From assembly GCA_947589085.1 (NCBI GenBank), contig CANPZD010000001.1, positions 62,001-126,000 on the forward strand: DNA of 64,000 nt, given 5' to 3'. Source of the stretch: an uncultured Clostridia bacterium (GTDB lineage: Bacteria; Bacillota; Clostridia; Christensenellales; Borkfalkiaceae). A program made the translations under genes and the position numbers. Below are positions 9,925-20,290 of the stretch, piece by piece (positions within the stretch are counted from its first letter, which is position 1; each line of letters starts with the position of its first letter). The notes under the pieces are model-generated. The model searched no databases and was not told the origin of the DNA. It saw nothing but the letters and a program-made list of their open reading frames with translations.

Positions 9925-10811
9925 GATCGCACCTCCAACCCGAAGCGTTTCATTTCCGCCGCGAGCCGGTCGCGGTGTTCGGGCAAAAGGGGCGTGAGGG
10001 GGGCGCGGGGAACGCCGGCTCGGAATCCCAGCATATTCATGCCCTCCTTTACGGGAATGGGATTCACTTCGGTAAAGCAGGCCTGCGCGAGGGGGAAGAG
10101 CGCGTCCGCGATCCGGTTGGCCTTGTAGAGTTTGCGTTCCGCCACAGCGATCGTGAGCGCTTTTACGGCCTTGGGAGCCAGATTCGAGACGACGGAAATG
10201 ACGGCCGACCCGCCCGCGCAGAGGATCGGGAGATTCAAGAGATCCTCGCCCGAGTACAGATCGCATTTGCCGCGGATCCGCCGAAGCGTGTCGAGCGTCT
10301 GCGCCATATTTCCGCCGGCGTCCTTGACGCCCGCGAAATTGGGGATCCCGGCGAGCTGTTCCGCCGTTTCGGGCGAAAGATTTACGCCTGTGCGGGAGGG
10401 AACGTTGTACGCGATCACGGGGATCCGCACCGATTCGCAGATCGCGCGGTAGTATTCGATGAGTCCGGCCTGCGTACATTTATTGTAATAAGGGGTGACG
10501 GCCAGAACGCCGTCGGCGCCGAGCGACTGCATGAGAACGGAAGTTTCCACGGCGGCCGCCGTATGGTTGGAGCCGGTCCCGACGATCACTTTCGCGCGCC
10601 CCGCGGCGCATTTTACGGCAAAGCGGACGGTTTCTTCCTTTTCGGCGAGGGTCATCGTAACAGGTTCGCCCGTCGTGCCGAGGATGACGAGAGCGTCCGT
10701 TCCGTTCCCGATCTGATATTCGATCATTCTGCCGAGGCTTTCGAGATCGACGCCGTCCCTTGTGAAGGGGGTGATCATAGCCGTCGCGCTGCCGTGCAAA
10801 AATCCGATCAT
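9921..10811 (-). CDS. dapA: 4-hydroxy-tetrahydrodipicolinate synthase
   Basis: GTTGEPVTMTLAEKEE, YNVPSRTGVNLSPETAEQL; 4-nt overlap with dapB. Confidence 0.96.
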   Translation of the reverse strand: MIGFLHGSATAMITPFTRDGVDLESLGRMIEYQIGNGTDALVILGTTGEPVTMTLAEKEETVRFAVKCAAGRAKVIVGTGSNHTAAAVETSVLMQSLGADGVLAVTPYYNKCTQAGLIEYYRAICESVRIPVIAYNVPSRTGVNLSPETAEQLAGIPNFAGVKDAGGNMAQTLDTLRRIRGKCDLYSGEDLLNLPILCAGGSAVISVVSNLAPKAVKALTIAVAERKLYKANRIADALFPLAQACFTEVNPIPVKEGMNMLGFRAGVPRAPLTPLLPEHRDRLAAEMKRFGLEVRS

Positions 10812-10856
10812 AAAATTCTCCTTATCTATAACGTATGCGCGCGCAAAAGGGTTTGC

Positions 10857-11939
10857 TCAATCGAACAGGCCCTTTGCCGCGAGCAGTTCGGCAAGCAGCA
10901 CCGCGCCGCCGGCGGCGCCGCGCAGCGTATTGTGCGAACATCCGATGAATTTATAATCGAAGAGGGCGTCCTTGCGGAGCCTTCCCGCCGAAACGGACAT
11001 GCCGTTTTCCGTCATGCGGTCGAGTTTCGGCTGCGGGCGGTCGTCCGCTTCGAGGTAGTGAATGAATTGTTCGGGCGCGGAGGGAAGTCCGAGCTTTTGC
11101 GGTTCGCCCCGGAAATTTTTCCACGCGGAAAGGATCTCTTCTCGTTGCGGGAATTTTTCGAATTTCACGAACACCGCGGCGGTATGCCCGTCGGAGACGG
11201 GGACCCGCAGACACTGCGCCGAAATGCGGGGACTTTCTGCGGGGAGGATGCGACCGTTTTCCGCCGTGCCCCAAATTTTCAAGGGTTCCAATTCGCTTTT
11301 TTCCTCTTCGCCGCCGATGTAGGGAATGATATTATCGAGGATCTCCGGCATGGTTGCGAACGTTTTTCCCGCCCCGGAGATCGCCTGATAGGTGCATACG
11401 GCGACCTCTTTCAGACCGAACGAGCGCAGGGGATGCAGAAGGGGAACGTACGATTGCAGCGAGCAGTTGCTTTTTACCGCAATAAAGCCTCGTTTTGTGC
11501 CGAGCCGTTTTCTCTGCGCCTCGATGACGGAAATGTGCTCGGGGTTGACTTCCGGGATCACCATAGGCACGTCGGGGGTGAAGCGATGCGCGGAATTGTT
11601 GGAGACGACGGGGATCTCATTGCGGGCATATTCCTCTTCCAAGGCCCGGATCGCCTCTTTGTCCATATTGACCGCGCAAAAGACGAAATCCACGTTGCCT
11701 TTTGCCGCGGAGACGTCCGCGCCGTCGCACAGGATCATATTCTGCGCATAGGCGGGCACGGGCGTATCCTGCGCCCATTTGTCCGCGACGGCTTCAAAAT
11801 AGCGTTTTCCGGCGTTTCTTCGGCTGGAAAACAACATGACCGGCTCGAACCAAGGGTGGTTTTCGAGCAGGGTAACGAACTTCTGACCGACGGTGCCCGT
11901 CGAGCCGACGATGCCCACTCTGTACTTTTCGTGTTGCAT
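10857..11939 (-). CDS. asd: Aspartate-semialdehyde dehydrogenase
   Basis: MQHEKYRVGIVGSTGTVGQKFVTLL, SNCSLQSYVPLLHPL; starts at the internal ATG rather than the ORF-track start. Confidence 0.94.
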   Translation of the reverse strand: MQHEKYRVGIVGSTGTVGQKFVTLLENHPWFEPVMLFSSRRNAGKRYFEAVADKWAQDTPVPAYAQNMILCDGADVSAAKGNVDFVFCAVNMDKEAIRALEEEYARNEIPVVSNNSAHRFTPDVPMVIPEVNPEHISVIEAQRKRLGTKRGFIAVKSNCSLQSYVPLLHPLRSFGLKEVAVCTYQAISGAGKTFATMPEILDNIIPYIGGEEEKSELEPLKIWGTAENGRILPAESPRISAQCLRVPVSDGHTAAVFVKFEKFPQREEILSAWKNFRGEPQKLGLPSAPEQFIHYLEADDRPQPKLDRMTENGMSVSAGRLRKDALFDYKFIGCSHNTLRGAAGGAVLLAELLAAKGLFD

Positions 11940-12123
11940 AAGTTCTCCGTGATAAGAAAAGAGGGACGGTGCGTCCGTCCCGCATAACAAGAACAATTTT
12001 AACACACGGACAATGAAAAATCAAGGAATTTGCTTGAATTTCATTGTAATATTTTATCTTTTGTGCTACAATGGACATCAGGCGGAGTTTGTCCGACCGA
12101 AATCGCAACAAGCGGAGTGAACT

Positions 12124-13401
12124 ATGGCAGAAAAGCGGAAAGGCATTGTGGCACGCTGGCTCGACGGCAAGGAGCGCGAAGAAGATTATCCGCGCACCGT
12201 GCTTCCCGAAAGCCGTTGGCGGCTGTTCTGGAATATCTTCAAGGGGAAGTTCGGGAAACTTGTGCTCACGAATCTTCTCATGCTTCTTTTTTGTCTGCCG
12301 CTTGCCGCGATCATTATCTATCGTTCGATCAGCATCGGCGCGCAGGAGCTTTCCGGGCCGTGGGGTTCGGGACTTGGCGTAGGATATCCTGTGATCCCGG
12401 ACGTCGCGGGCGCGTTCGAGCGCATCGTTTATCGTTCCGATCTCTTCTTTTTCGGGCTGATGATCCCCGCTTGCGTGATCGCGGGCGTCGGCCTCTCGGG
12501 CGGATTGTACGTGATCCGGAACATGCTTCAAACCGATCTGTTTCTTCTGAAAAAGTTTTTCCGCGGCGTAAAGCGCGCGTTCTGGAGCGTGCTGGAAGCG
12601 GTTCTGATTTTCAGCGTCGTGCTGTTTGCCGCGCGCTGCGTCGGGAATTATGCCGATCTCTGCGTGGCGACGGGTTCGCCCAACGCCGGCTGGCTGATCG
12701 CCTCGAAAGTGATCGGCTATCTGTTCGTGGCGCTGTGCAGCCTGTTCTGCCTGTGGATGATCGCCCTCGGGCCTGCGTATCGGCACAACCCCTGGACGTT
12801 GCTGCGCAATTCCGTTGTGATGACGTTCGGCACATTTCCGCAGACGGTGCTGTTCGCGGCGCTTGCGACGTGGCCCGTGTTTGTCGTGCTGTTCGTGACG
12901 GGATTCTTCTCGCTCATTTTTGTCGTGCTGATCGTTCTGTTCGGGATCTCCTATTTTTGCCTTGTCTGGCTCGACTTCACCCAGTGGGCGTTTGACAAAT
13001 TCATCGATCCCGACCCCGTGATCGCGGCTCAGAAGTCCGCCGAGGAGGGGAAGGCGCCCGCGCCCGCGGTCAACGTCACGCCCGAGATCGTAAATCTCGA
13101 CATCGCGTACGGCAAGTCCGATCTGATCGCGCGGCCCATCCGTCCTTTGGACGACGGCGCGGCGTTGCGCATGCTGCCCGAGACGTACTCCCGCGTGGAT
13201 CTCGAAAAGCTGCGCGAGAGCAAGGCCGCCATGCAGCGGGAGATCGACGAATATTACGAAACGCACAAGAACGAGGATCGTTACGTAGAATACAACAAGC
13301 AGTTCGAAGAACGCGAAAAGGCGCTCGAGGACGTGCGGCACAAGGGGAAAAAGAAGTCCGCGCGCCCGCCGAAGCTGCTTGCGAACGGGAAGCGCAAATA
13401 A
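12124..13401 (+). CDS. DUF624/YesL-like polytopic membrane protein
   Basis: Multiple TM segments; WNIFKGKFGKLVLTNLLMLLFCLP near the N-terminus. Confidence 0.6.
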   Translation: MAEKRKGIVARWLDGKEREEDYPRTVLPESRWRLFWNIFKGKFGKLVLTNLLMLLFCLPLAAIIIYRSISIGAQELSGPWGSGLGVGYPVIPDVAGAFERIVYRSDLFFFGLMIPACVIAGVGLSGGLYVIRNMLQTDLFLLKKFFRGVKRAFWSVLEAVLIFSVVLFAARCVGNYADLCVATGSPNAGWLIASKVIGYLFVALCSLFCLWMIALGPAYRHNPWTLLRNSVVMTFGTFPQTVLFAALATWPVFVVLFVTGFFSLIFVVLIVLFGISYFCLVWLDFTQWAFDKFIDPDPVIAAQKSAEEGKAPAPAVNVTPEIVNLDIAYGKSDLIARPIRPLDDGAALRMLPETYSRVDLEKLRESKAAMQREIDEYYETHKNEDRYVEYNKQFEEREKALEDVRHKGKKKSARPPKLLANGKRK

Positions 13402-14142
13402 ATGAAGAACATGGCGCCGCAGGCCTACGATTCGCTTGCCGAATGGTTCGAATACTTGAATGACGACTGCGACTATCCACAATGGTCGCAGTATTTTATT
13501 GAGGGGTTGAGAAGGCTCGGTGCGGGGCGCCGCGGTCTGGAACTCGGCTGCGGGAGCGGGGCGTTCTGCCGCGCGCTCACCCGGGCGGGATACACGATGA
13601 CGGGCGCGGATCTCTCGCTTCCCATGCTTTCGAAGGCGGCGGAACTTGCGCTCGGAGAGGGGTTGCAGATCGAATTCGTGCATGCGGACGCACGCACGCT
13701 GCGCACGCCGGAAAAGTTCGATTTTATTCTCTCGCCCAACGATTGTTATAACTATCTGCCGCAGGCGAGTCTGCGGGCGGCGTTCCGGCGGGCCTATGCC
13801 TGTCTGAAAAAGGGCGGTTTCTTTTGGTTCGACGTCAGCTCTTCGTACAAATTAAGGGAGAAGATTGCAAATAATATCTTTGCCGACGATCGGGAAGATG
13901 TTTGCTATCTTGCCTTCAATCGGCTGTTTGAGGATCGCGTGGAAACGGACGTCACGCTCTTTGTCCGGAATGCCGACGGCAGCTTCCGCCGCTGCGATGA
14001 GAAGCATACGCAATATATTCACGAGGAGGCGGAAATTTGCGCCGCGCTTGCGGACGCCGGGTTCAAGGTTCTCTCCGTCGAGGGACATCTCGGCGCGGAA
14101 AAAACGCGCAGCGACAGATTGAATTTTCTATGCGGAAAATGA
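13402..14142 (+). CDS. Class I SAM-dependent methyltransferase
   Basis: LELGCGSGAFCRALTRAGYTMTGADLS motif I; DFILSPNDCYNYL. Confidence 0.88.
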   Translation: MKNMAPQAYDSLAEWFEYLNDDCDYPQWSQYFIEGLRRLGAGRRGLELGCGSGAFCRALTRAGYTMTGADLSLPMLSKAAELALGEGLQIEFVHADARTLRTPEKFDFILSPNDCYNYLPQASLRAAFRRAYACLKKGGFFWFDVSSSYKLREKIANNIFADDREDVCYLAFNRLFEDRVETDVTLFVRNADGSFRRCDEKHTQYIHEEAEICAALADAGFKVLSVEGHLGAEKTRSDRLNFLCGK

Positions 14143-15017
14143 GCGCGATCCACAAGACCTTGATCTGGGGCGGGCAGGTTTCGCTCGCCGTTCTCGATAC
14201 CACGCAAATCGTGAACGAAGCCATTCGCCGTCACGGCCTCACACCCGTCGCTGCGGCGGCATTGGGGCGTACCATGTCTGCGACCGCCTATCTTTGCAGC
14301 TGGTTGAAGGCGGATACGAGCACGCTCTCGGTGAGCATCGAGGGCGGCGGGGTCGGCGGTAAGATCCGCACGGCGGGCGACGGCGCGCTGAATGTGCGCG
14401 GATTTACGGAAAATCCGGGAGCGGATCTTCCGCCCCGGCCGGACGGAAAGCTGAACGTGGGCGCATTCGTGGGGAATACCGGGTCGCTCACCGTCGTCCG
14501 CGACGACGGTGACGGACTTCCGTTTGCGGGAACGAGCGCGCTCGTCTCGGGGGAGATCGCCGAGGATTTTTCCGCTTATTTTCTGACCAGCGAGCAGAGG
14601 CCCACCGCGATCGCGCTGGGCGTTCTGATCGGGACGGACGGCTCCTGTTTCGGCGCGGGAGGCGTATTTTTGCAGCCTTTGCCGGGGGCGTCGGAGGAGG
14701 CGCTGCGGCGCACCGAGGAGGAGATCGCGAAATTTTCGAACATTTCCGCGCGCATATTTGAAGAGGGCGCGGAAGCGATCCTGCGTTCGTTTTCGCCGGA
14801 GAGCCGCGTCGATACGCGGGAGATCCGGTTCCGTTGCCGTTGTTCGCGGGCGCGCGTCGGAGCGCTCATTGTGTCGCTCGGGCGAAAGGAAGCGGAGAGC
14901 ATTCTCTCCGAATACGGAACAATCTCCGTGCATTGCCATGATTGCAACACCACATACGATTTCGGCAGAGAGGAAACGGCGGCGCTATTTGATCGAGAGG
15001 AAAGTCATGAAGGATGA
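14130..15017 (+). CDS. hslO: Hsp33 redox-regulated chaperonin
   Basis: MSAIHKTLIWGGQVSLAVLDTT...; C-terminal CRC...CHDC zinc motif. Confidence 0.9.
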   Translation: MRKMSAIHKTLIWGGQVSLAVLDTTQIVNEAIRRHGLTPVAAAALGRTMSATAYLCSWLKADTSTLSVSIEGGGVGGKIRTAGDGALNVRGFTENPGADLPPRPDGKLNVGAFVGNTGSLTVVRDDGDGLPFAGTSALVSGEIAEDFSAYFLTSEQRPTAIALGVLIGTDGSCFGAGGVFLQPLPGASEEALRRTEEEIAKFSNISARIFEEGAEAILRSFSPESRVDTREIRFRCRCSRARVGALIVSLGRKEAESILSEYGTISVHCHDCNTTYDFGREETAALFDREESHEG

Positions 15018-16674
15018 GAAGATAAACAGACTGCGTTTCGACAATGAATTCTTACTCGAAAGCGCGGAAAAGCGGATGGACGCGGGCGATTATCTGGGCG
15101 CGCTCTCCGTTCTCAACAAGCGGGAGGAGATGAACGAACCTCTCGCCGACGCCTATGCGCTCTATGCCGACGTCTATGAGGCGTTGGAGCTTTGGTCGCT
15201 TGCCGCCGACGCATGGTTTCGGTTTCTGGATACCTGCAACGAGGCGGATTTTCCCGAGGGTTACGAAGGCGTTGCCGTATGTTTTATGAACATGGGGAAC
15301 GAAATCCAGTCGAGTTATTATTATCGCCGCGCGCTCTATGCGGACAGCGAACCGGAAAACGAGGGCTTCGATCCCGAGGAGATCGCGGAGCCGCAGGAGG
15401 AAAAACCCAAACTCCGTTTGGTGCATGCGGAAGGGATCCCCACATCCGATCCGGAAACGGTTGCGGAGGGACTTGCGCTTCTGCGCACGGGCGATCTCAC
15501 CGGCGCCAGATCGGCTCTGGAAAAGATCCCGGACGACAGTACGGATTATCCGTCTGCGCAGGGGCTTGCGGCGATGTGCACGCTCATGCTCGGCGACGAA
15601 AAGGGCGCCGAACGGACGTGCGAAGCCGTGATCGATAAATTCCCGGACAACGTGCAGATCCTCACGACGTACTGCGCCGTTCTGGGCGCGGAGGACCGCC
15701 ATGAGGACGCCAAGGAGGTGGCGAGAAAACTTGCCGCGCTCGACGCGGATTCCACCGACGATCTCTATCGCATTGCGACCGCGCTTTGCGAAACGGGACT
15801 GGACGCGGAGGCGAAAGAGAAGCTCGAGATCCTCAAAACGCGTCTGCCGTACGACGAAAACGTGCTTTGGTTCCACGCCGTGGCCGCCTGTCACGTGGCG
15901 GAATTCGACGCTGCGATCGAATCGCTCGAAATGCTCACGCTGGTCTATCCGCGCAAGGCGGTTGCCGCATGGTATCTGGAACAGCTGCGCAATCTTCGCG
16001 ACGAAGGCGGGTCTTTGAAAATCAACTATTATTACCGTCTGCCCGAGGAGATGTACCGCAAGGTGGCCGCGTTTTTTCTGCACGTCAACAAAGCGGAGCA
16101 GGAACAGGCGGAAGAGATCGCCGATACGCCGGAGTTCGCGGAATATTTTCGGCTTGCCTTCGACGAAATGGAGGGGCGGGACGAAAAATTGCAGATGCTT
16201 GCCGCCAAAGTCGCCGTACGGTGCCGTGCGGACAGTCTGCTTCGCGCGGTGCTTCTGGACGGCGAGGGGGACGAGATCGTCAAGCTCTCCATTCTGCACG
16301 ATCTCGTATGCCGCAACGAGGATAATTCCTTCGGAACGGTCATCTGCAATCTGTACAAAGAGTTCTTCATCCACGAGATCGAATTGGGCAAGAAGAAAGC
16401 GGGTGCGTTCATGCAGGCGTTTGCGGACGTCTATTCGAAATACGCGCTTCTCGGCGAGGATTACGAACGCAAGATCTGCGCGGCCGGAGAGGATCTGTAT
16501 TACGCGCTCTCGGAAGCGGAGGCATGGGAACTCTTCGACGAGCGCGCCGCGCTGGCCTCGGCCATATACCGCGAAGCGCGCCTGCGCAGAGGCGAACGCT
16601 CTTTGAACGAGATCTGTAAGCTGTTCGATGCAGACAGGCTCATGGCGCAGCAGATTCTCGATTATATGATGTAG
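15007..16674 (+). CDS. TPR-repeat protein
   Basis: Repeated 34-residue helical pattern (AGDYLGALSVLNKREE, TGDLTGARSALEKIP, FDAAIESLEMLTLVYP). Confidence 0.75.
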   Translation: MKDEKINRLRFDNEFLLESAEKRMDAGDYLGALSVLNKREEMNEPLADAYALYADVYEALELWSLAADAWFRFLDTCNEADFPEGYEGVAVCFMNMGNEIQSSYYYRRALYADSEPENEGFDPEEIAEPQEEKPKLRLVHAEGIPTSDPETVAEGLALLRTGDLTGARSALEKIPDDSTDYPSAQGLAAMCTLMLGDEKGAERTCEAVIDKFPDNVQILTTYCAVLGAEDRHEDAKEVARKLAALDADSTDDLYRIATALCETGLDAEAKEKLEILKTRLPYDENVLWFHAVAACHVAEFDAAIESLEMLTLVYPRKAVAAWYLEQLRNLRDEGGSLKINYYYRLPEEMYRKVAAFFLHVNKAEQEQAEEIADTPEFAEYFRLAFDEMEGRDEKLQMLAAKVAVRCRADSLLRAVLLDGEGDEIVKLSILHDLVCRNEDNSFGTVICNLYKEFFIHEIELGKKKAGAFMQAFADVYSKYALLGEDYERKICAAGEDLYYALSEAEAWELFDERAALASAIYREARLRRGERSLNEICKLFDADRLMAQQILDYMM

Positions 16675-16676
16675 GG

Positions 16677-17516
16677 ATGAAAATGGAAAAGCTCATTGAT
16701 TTTGACGGTCTCTTCGAGGAAAAACTCGCCGCGTTTCTGAAGCGCGAACCGAAAAAATTCACGCCGGCGCAATGGGAAGCGCTCATTCCGAAGCTGTATG
16801 CGCAGTACGGCGATACGTATCTTCCGCGCGTCGGCAATACGCCGAAGGGGTACTTTGCCGCCATGACGGACGAGCAGCTCGTTTCGCTTCTGATCCGCCA
16901 CGAAAAAGAGGGAGTGCCCGTATCGGATTTCCTTTGCAGGGAGCTGGAAACGCGCGCGCCTTCCGCATTGCTTCCCCTGCTTTCCCGCAGCGAGCCGGCG
17001 CTTCTGACGCTTGCCGTCAATCTTCTCGGCGACGATCCGGCTGCATTCCCCGCGTATTTCCGTCTGCTGGAAGAAAAGGACACGGAGGAAGATCTTGCCG
17101 AAGCGATCTGCGAACAGCTGAAGCTGCGCGCCGATGCGGCCAAATCGCAGGCGCTCGGCATGTACCGCGCGGGGATCCGGCGGGAACTCATGCTCGATCT
17201 GCTCTCCCGCACGACGGAGCGGGACGACGAAGTGTTCGAAGTATTGCTTCGCGCCTTCAAAGAGAGCGGGGAGGAGATGCCCGTGCGCGCGGGATATCTG
17301 GCGCAGTACGGCGACCCCCGCGCGCTCGACGCTTTGCTGGCGGTCATCGACCGCGACGATATCAACTTCCTCGAATATCAGGAGCTGAAATATGCGATCG
17401 AAGCGCTCGGCGGCGAGTACACGCGCCCGCGCGACTTTTCCGAAGACGCGTACTATCTCGAGATCAAGGCCGACGCGGAGAAACGCGCGGAACAGGCCGA
17501 GCCGAAAGAAAAATAA
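16677..17516 (+). CDS. Hypothetical helical-repeat (HEAT-like) protein
   Basis: Long ORF directly after the TPR gene; alpha-helical repeat character. Confidence 0.6.
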   Translation: MKMEKLIDFDGLFEEKLAAFLKREPKKFTPAQWEALIPKLYAQYGDTYLPRVGNTPKGYFAAMTDEQLVSLLIRHEKEGVPVSDFLCRELETRAPSALLPLLSRSEPALLTLAVNLLGDDPAAFPAYFRLLEEKDTEEDLAEAICEQLKLRADAAKSQALGMYRAGIRRELMLDLLSRTTERDDEVFEVLLRAFKESGEEMPVRAGYLAQYGDPRALDALLAVIDRDDINFLEYQELKYAIEALGGEYTRPRDFSEDAYYLEIKADAEKRAEQAEPKEK

Positions 17517-17619
17517 AAATGTAAAAAAGCGTTCGCGGCCGTGCGGACGTTTTTTTCTGTCATAACTTTGCCGCTTCCGTCATATGGTAACATAGCAAAT
17601 AGTTTCGGCGGAGGCGAAC

Positions 17620-19086
17620 ATGAAAACATTCGGTGTTTACGAAGACGTAGCGCAGCGTACGGGCGGAGATATTTTCATCGGCGTGGTGGGGCCGGTGCGT
17701 ACGGGCAAATCTACGTTTATCAAAAAATTTATGGAAGAGCTGGTGCTTCCGGGAATGGAAGGCTCCCAAAAACAGCGTTCGATCGACGAGTTGCCGCAGT
17801 CGGCCGCGGGCAGGACCGTGATGACGACGGAGCCGAAATTCGTGCCCGAAGAGGCGGCGGAGATCAAGGTGAAGGACGCGGTCGCGCGCGTTCGGCTCAT
17901 CGATTGCGTGGGATTTCCCGTCGAAGGCGCGGTGGGCTTCGAGGAGGACGGAAATCCCCGTCTGGTCAAAACGCCGTGGAACGAAGCGCCCGTTCCGTTC
18001 AATCTCGCCGCCGAGGAGGGAACGCGCCGCGTTGCCCGCGAGCACGCCACCATTGCGATCCTCGTGACGACCGACGGCTCCGTGACGGGCATTCCCCGCG
18101 CAGCCTATGAAGAGGCGGAACAGAAGGCGTACGACGAGCTGAAGGATTCGAAGAAACCGTTTGTGATCCTCTTGAACTGCAAAGATCCCTCCGCCTCGTC
18201 GGATCTGCGCGCCGCATTGGAAGAAAAGTACGCCGTTCCCGTGATATCGGCAAACGCGGAGCAGCTCGACGCCGACGGGATCGCCTCCGTTCTCGAACGG
18301 ATCCTTTACGAATTCCCCGTCGTCTCCATCGATATCGATATTCCCGATTGGATGCGCGTGCTCGACGCCGATACGCCCATCATTGCGGAGTTGCTGGACG
18401 GGGTGCGCGCGGTCGCGCCGCAGATCGGAAAGATGAGCGATTGCGCGCTTCTCGATACGCTGTTTGTCTCCAGCGACCGCCTTGCGCCGCCCGTATCCGT
18501 TCGTCTCGACGCCGCCACCGGCACGGCGCAGTGCAGGATCGAGGCGAAAGAAGGGGTATTCTATCAGGTGCTCGGCGAGCAGTGCGGCGAAAATCTTGCC
18601 GACGAATTCACGCTCATGAATTACGTCCTCAAACTTGCGGACGCCAAAAAAGTTTACGAACGGGTCGGCAAGGCGTTTTCGGACGCGCAGGAGTACGGTT
18701 ACGGCATTGTGCCGCCGGACGCGGTCGAAATGAATCTCTCCGAGCCGAAGCTCGTGAAAAAGAGCGGCAGAGTGGGGGTGAACCTGCAAGCCGCGGCGCC
18801 CAGCTATCACATTATCAGGGTAGACGTGAGCGGAGAAGTGCGCCCCGCGCTCGGCACCGTCGAACAGAGCGAAGCGTTCCTCAAACAGATCAACGAGGAT
18901 ATGGCAAGCGAGCCTGACCGCGTGTGGAATACGAACATGTTCGGCAGAACGCTTAAAGAGATGCTCGGAGAGGAACTTTCCGTCAAGAATCGTTCGATGG
19001 GCGAAACGGTGCAGAAAAAGATGAGAAAAACCGTCACGCGGATCGTCAACGAAGGCAAGGGCGGCGTGATCTGCATATTGCTTTGA
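17620..19086 (+). CDS. spoIVA: Stage IV sporulation protein A
   Basis: YEDVAQRTGGDIFIGVVGPVRTGKSTFIKKFMEELVLPGM and overall length about 490 aa. Confidence 0.97.
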   Translation: MKTFGVYEDVAQRTGGDIFIGVVGPVRTGKSTFIKKFMEELVLPGMEGSQKQRSIDELPQSAAGRTVMTTEPKFVPEEAAEIKVKDAVARVRLIDCVGFPVEGAVGFEEDGNPRLVKTPWNEAPVPFNLAAEEGTRRVAREHATIAILVTTDGSVTGIPRAAYEEAEQKAYDELKDSKKPFVILLNCKDPSASSDLRAALEEKYAVPVISANAEQLDADGIASVLERILYEFPVVSIDIDIPDWMRVLDADTPIIAELLDGVRAVAPQIGKMSDCALLDTLFVSSDRLAPPVSVRLDAATGTAQCRIEAKEGVFYQVLGEQCGENLADEFTLMNYVLKLADAKKVYERVGKAFSDAQEYGYGIVPPDAVEMNLSEPKLVKKSGRVGVNLQAAAPSYHIIRVDVSGEVRPALGTVEQSEAFLKQINEDMASEPDRVWNTNMFGRTLKEMLGEELSVKNRSMGETVQKKMRKTVTRIVNEGKGGVICILL

Positions 19087-19203
19087 CACGGTCGACGACC
19101 GATCTATTCTTCCCGCAGCCGCGGGAAGTTTTTTTTGAAAACTTGCGCGGCAAAAAAATGCGTTTTTTCGCGCCGATCACCTCGAAATATCTTTGATACG
19201 CGG

Positions 19204-19232
19204 TTGACAAATCCCGCTTTGCGTTCTATAAT
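19204..19232 (+). promoter_or_regulatory. Consensus sigma-A promoter for mscS
   Basis: TTGACA-N17-TATAAT. Confidence 0.8.
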
Positions 19233-19260
19233 AGGCTCAATAAGATTCAGAGGTGAAAAC

Positions 19261-20205
19261 ATGGAACAAAAAGGAAAAAAGAAAAAAGCCGGAACCATCG
19301 TCGGCCTGATTTTCATGGTCTTATTTTTGGCGATCACGGTTCTCGGGCTCGTCTTTCAGAAAGAGCTGCGCGCCGAGGACGGGTGGTTTCAGACGCACGA
19401 TACGGGGATCGCTTTCTTCAACAGCATTCTCCGGATCGTCCCGCGGATCGTTACGAGCGTCATGATCCTGTTCATCACGCTGCTCGTGCTGTTTGTCGTC
19501 TGCTTTATTATTTCCCGGATCTTCAGGAATACGCCGAGACGGATCACGATCGGAAAGCTTGTCAACAGCATCATCAAGGTGGTCGTCTGGGTCGTCAGCG
19601 TGATTGCGATCCTTGCGGTCTGGGGACTGAACGTCGGGGCGTTGATCGCGGGCGCCGGGGTGCTCACGCTCATCATCGGCCTCGGCATGCAGAGTCTGAT
19701 TGCCGACGTCGTCGCTGGGATCTTCCTTGTGTGCGACGGAACGCTGCAGGTGGGAGATATCGTCACGATCGACGGCTGGCGCGGCGAGGTGCAGGAGATC
19801 GGGATCCGCAACACCCGGCTGGTCAATTACAGCGGCGATATCCGGATCGCCAATAACAGCACGATCAAGGTATTCGTCAATCAGAGCAGAAACAATTCCT
19901 ATCCCACGGTGACGATCGGCATCGAATACGGCGAAGATCTCAAACGCGTGGAGAAGATTTTCGAGGAAAACCGCGATAAGATCCGCGAGAAAGTTCCGCT
20001 CATTCTCGACGGTCCCAATTACATGGGGGTGGACGCGCTCGACTCTTCCAGCGTGAATCTCATGTTCGGCGCGACCTGCAAGGAAAACGATTTCTTCCAG
20101 GTGCAGCGCGATATGAAACGGGAGCTGAAGATCCTGTTCGATGAAAACGGGATCAACATTCCGTTCCCTCAGGTCGTTGTCAACTATCGCGACAAAAAAA
20201 ATTAA
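19261..20205 (+). CDS. Small-conductance mechanosensitive channel, MscS family
   Basis: GAGVLTLIIGLGMQSLIADVVAGIFLVCDGTLQVGDIVTIDGWRGEVQEIGIRNTRL. Confidence 0.93.
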   Translation: MEQKGKKKKAGTIVGLIFMVLFLAITVLGLVFQKELRAEDGWFQTHDTGIAFFNSILRIVPRIVTSVMILFITLLVLFVVCFIISRIFRNTPRRITIGKLVNSIIKVVVWVVSVIAILAVWGLNVGALIAGAGVLTLIIGLGMQSLIADVVAGIFLVCDGTLQVGDIVTIDGWRGEVQEIGIRNTRLVNYSGDIRIANNSTIKVFVNQSRNNSYPTVTIGIEYGEDLKRVEKIFEENRDKIREKVPLILDGPNYMGVDALDSSSVNLMFGATCKENDFFQVQRDMKRELKILFDENGINIPFPQVVVNYRDKKN

Positions 20206-20213
20206 CGTAAAAT

Positions 20214-20260
20214 AAAAAATACGGCGGGGCATTGACAATTCCGCCGTATTTTTTTATAAT
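20214..20260 (+). promoter_or_regulatory. Terminator of mscS with an embedded promoter for the next gene
   Basis: aaatacggcggggcattgacaattccgccgtattttttt hairpin. TTGACA (20232-20237)-N17-TATAAT (20255-20260) overlaps its loop and T tract. Confidence 0.75.
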
Positions 20261-20290
20261 ATGATTAGTGATGAACGGAGGCAATTCACC

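Noticed and set aside
9975-11987. 670-aa plus-strand ORF over dapA/asd
   Set aside because: Antisense to well-supported dapA and asd genes.
17560-17620. Sigma-E promoter for spoIVA
   Set aside because: CATATGG/CATAGCAAAT resemblance exists but the spacing does not fit a sigma-E promoter, so it was not called.
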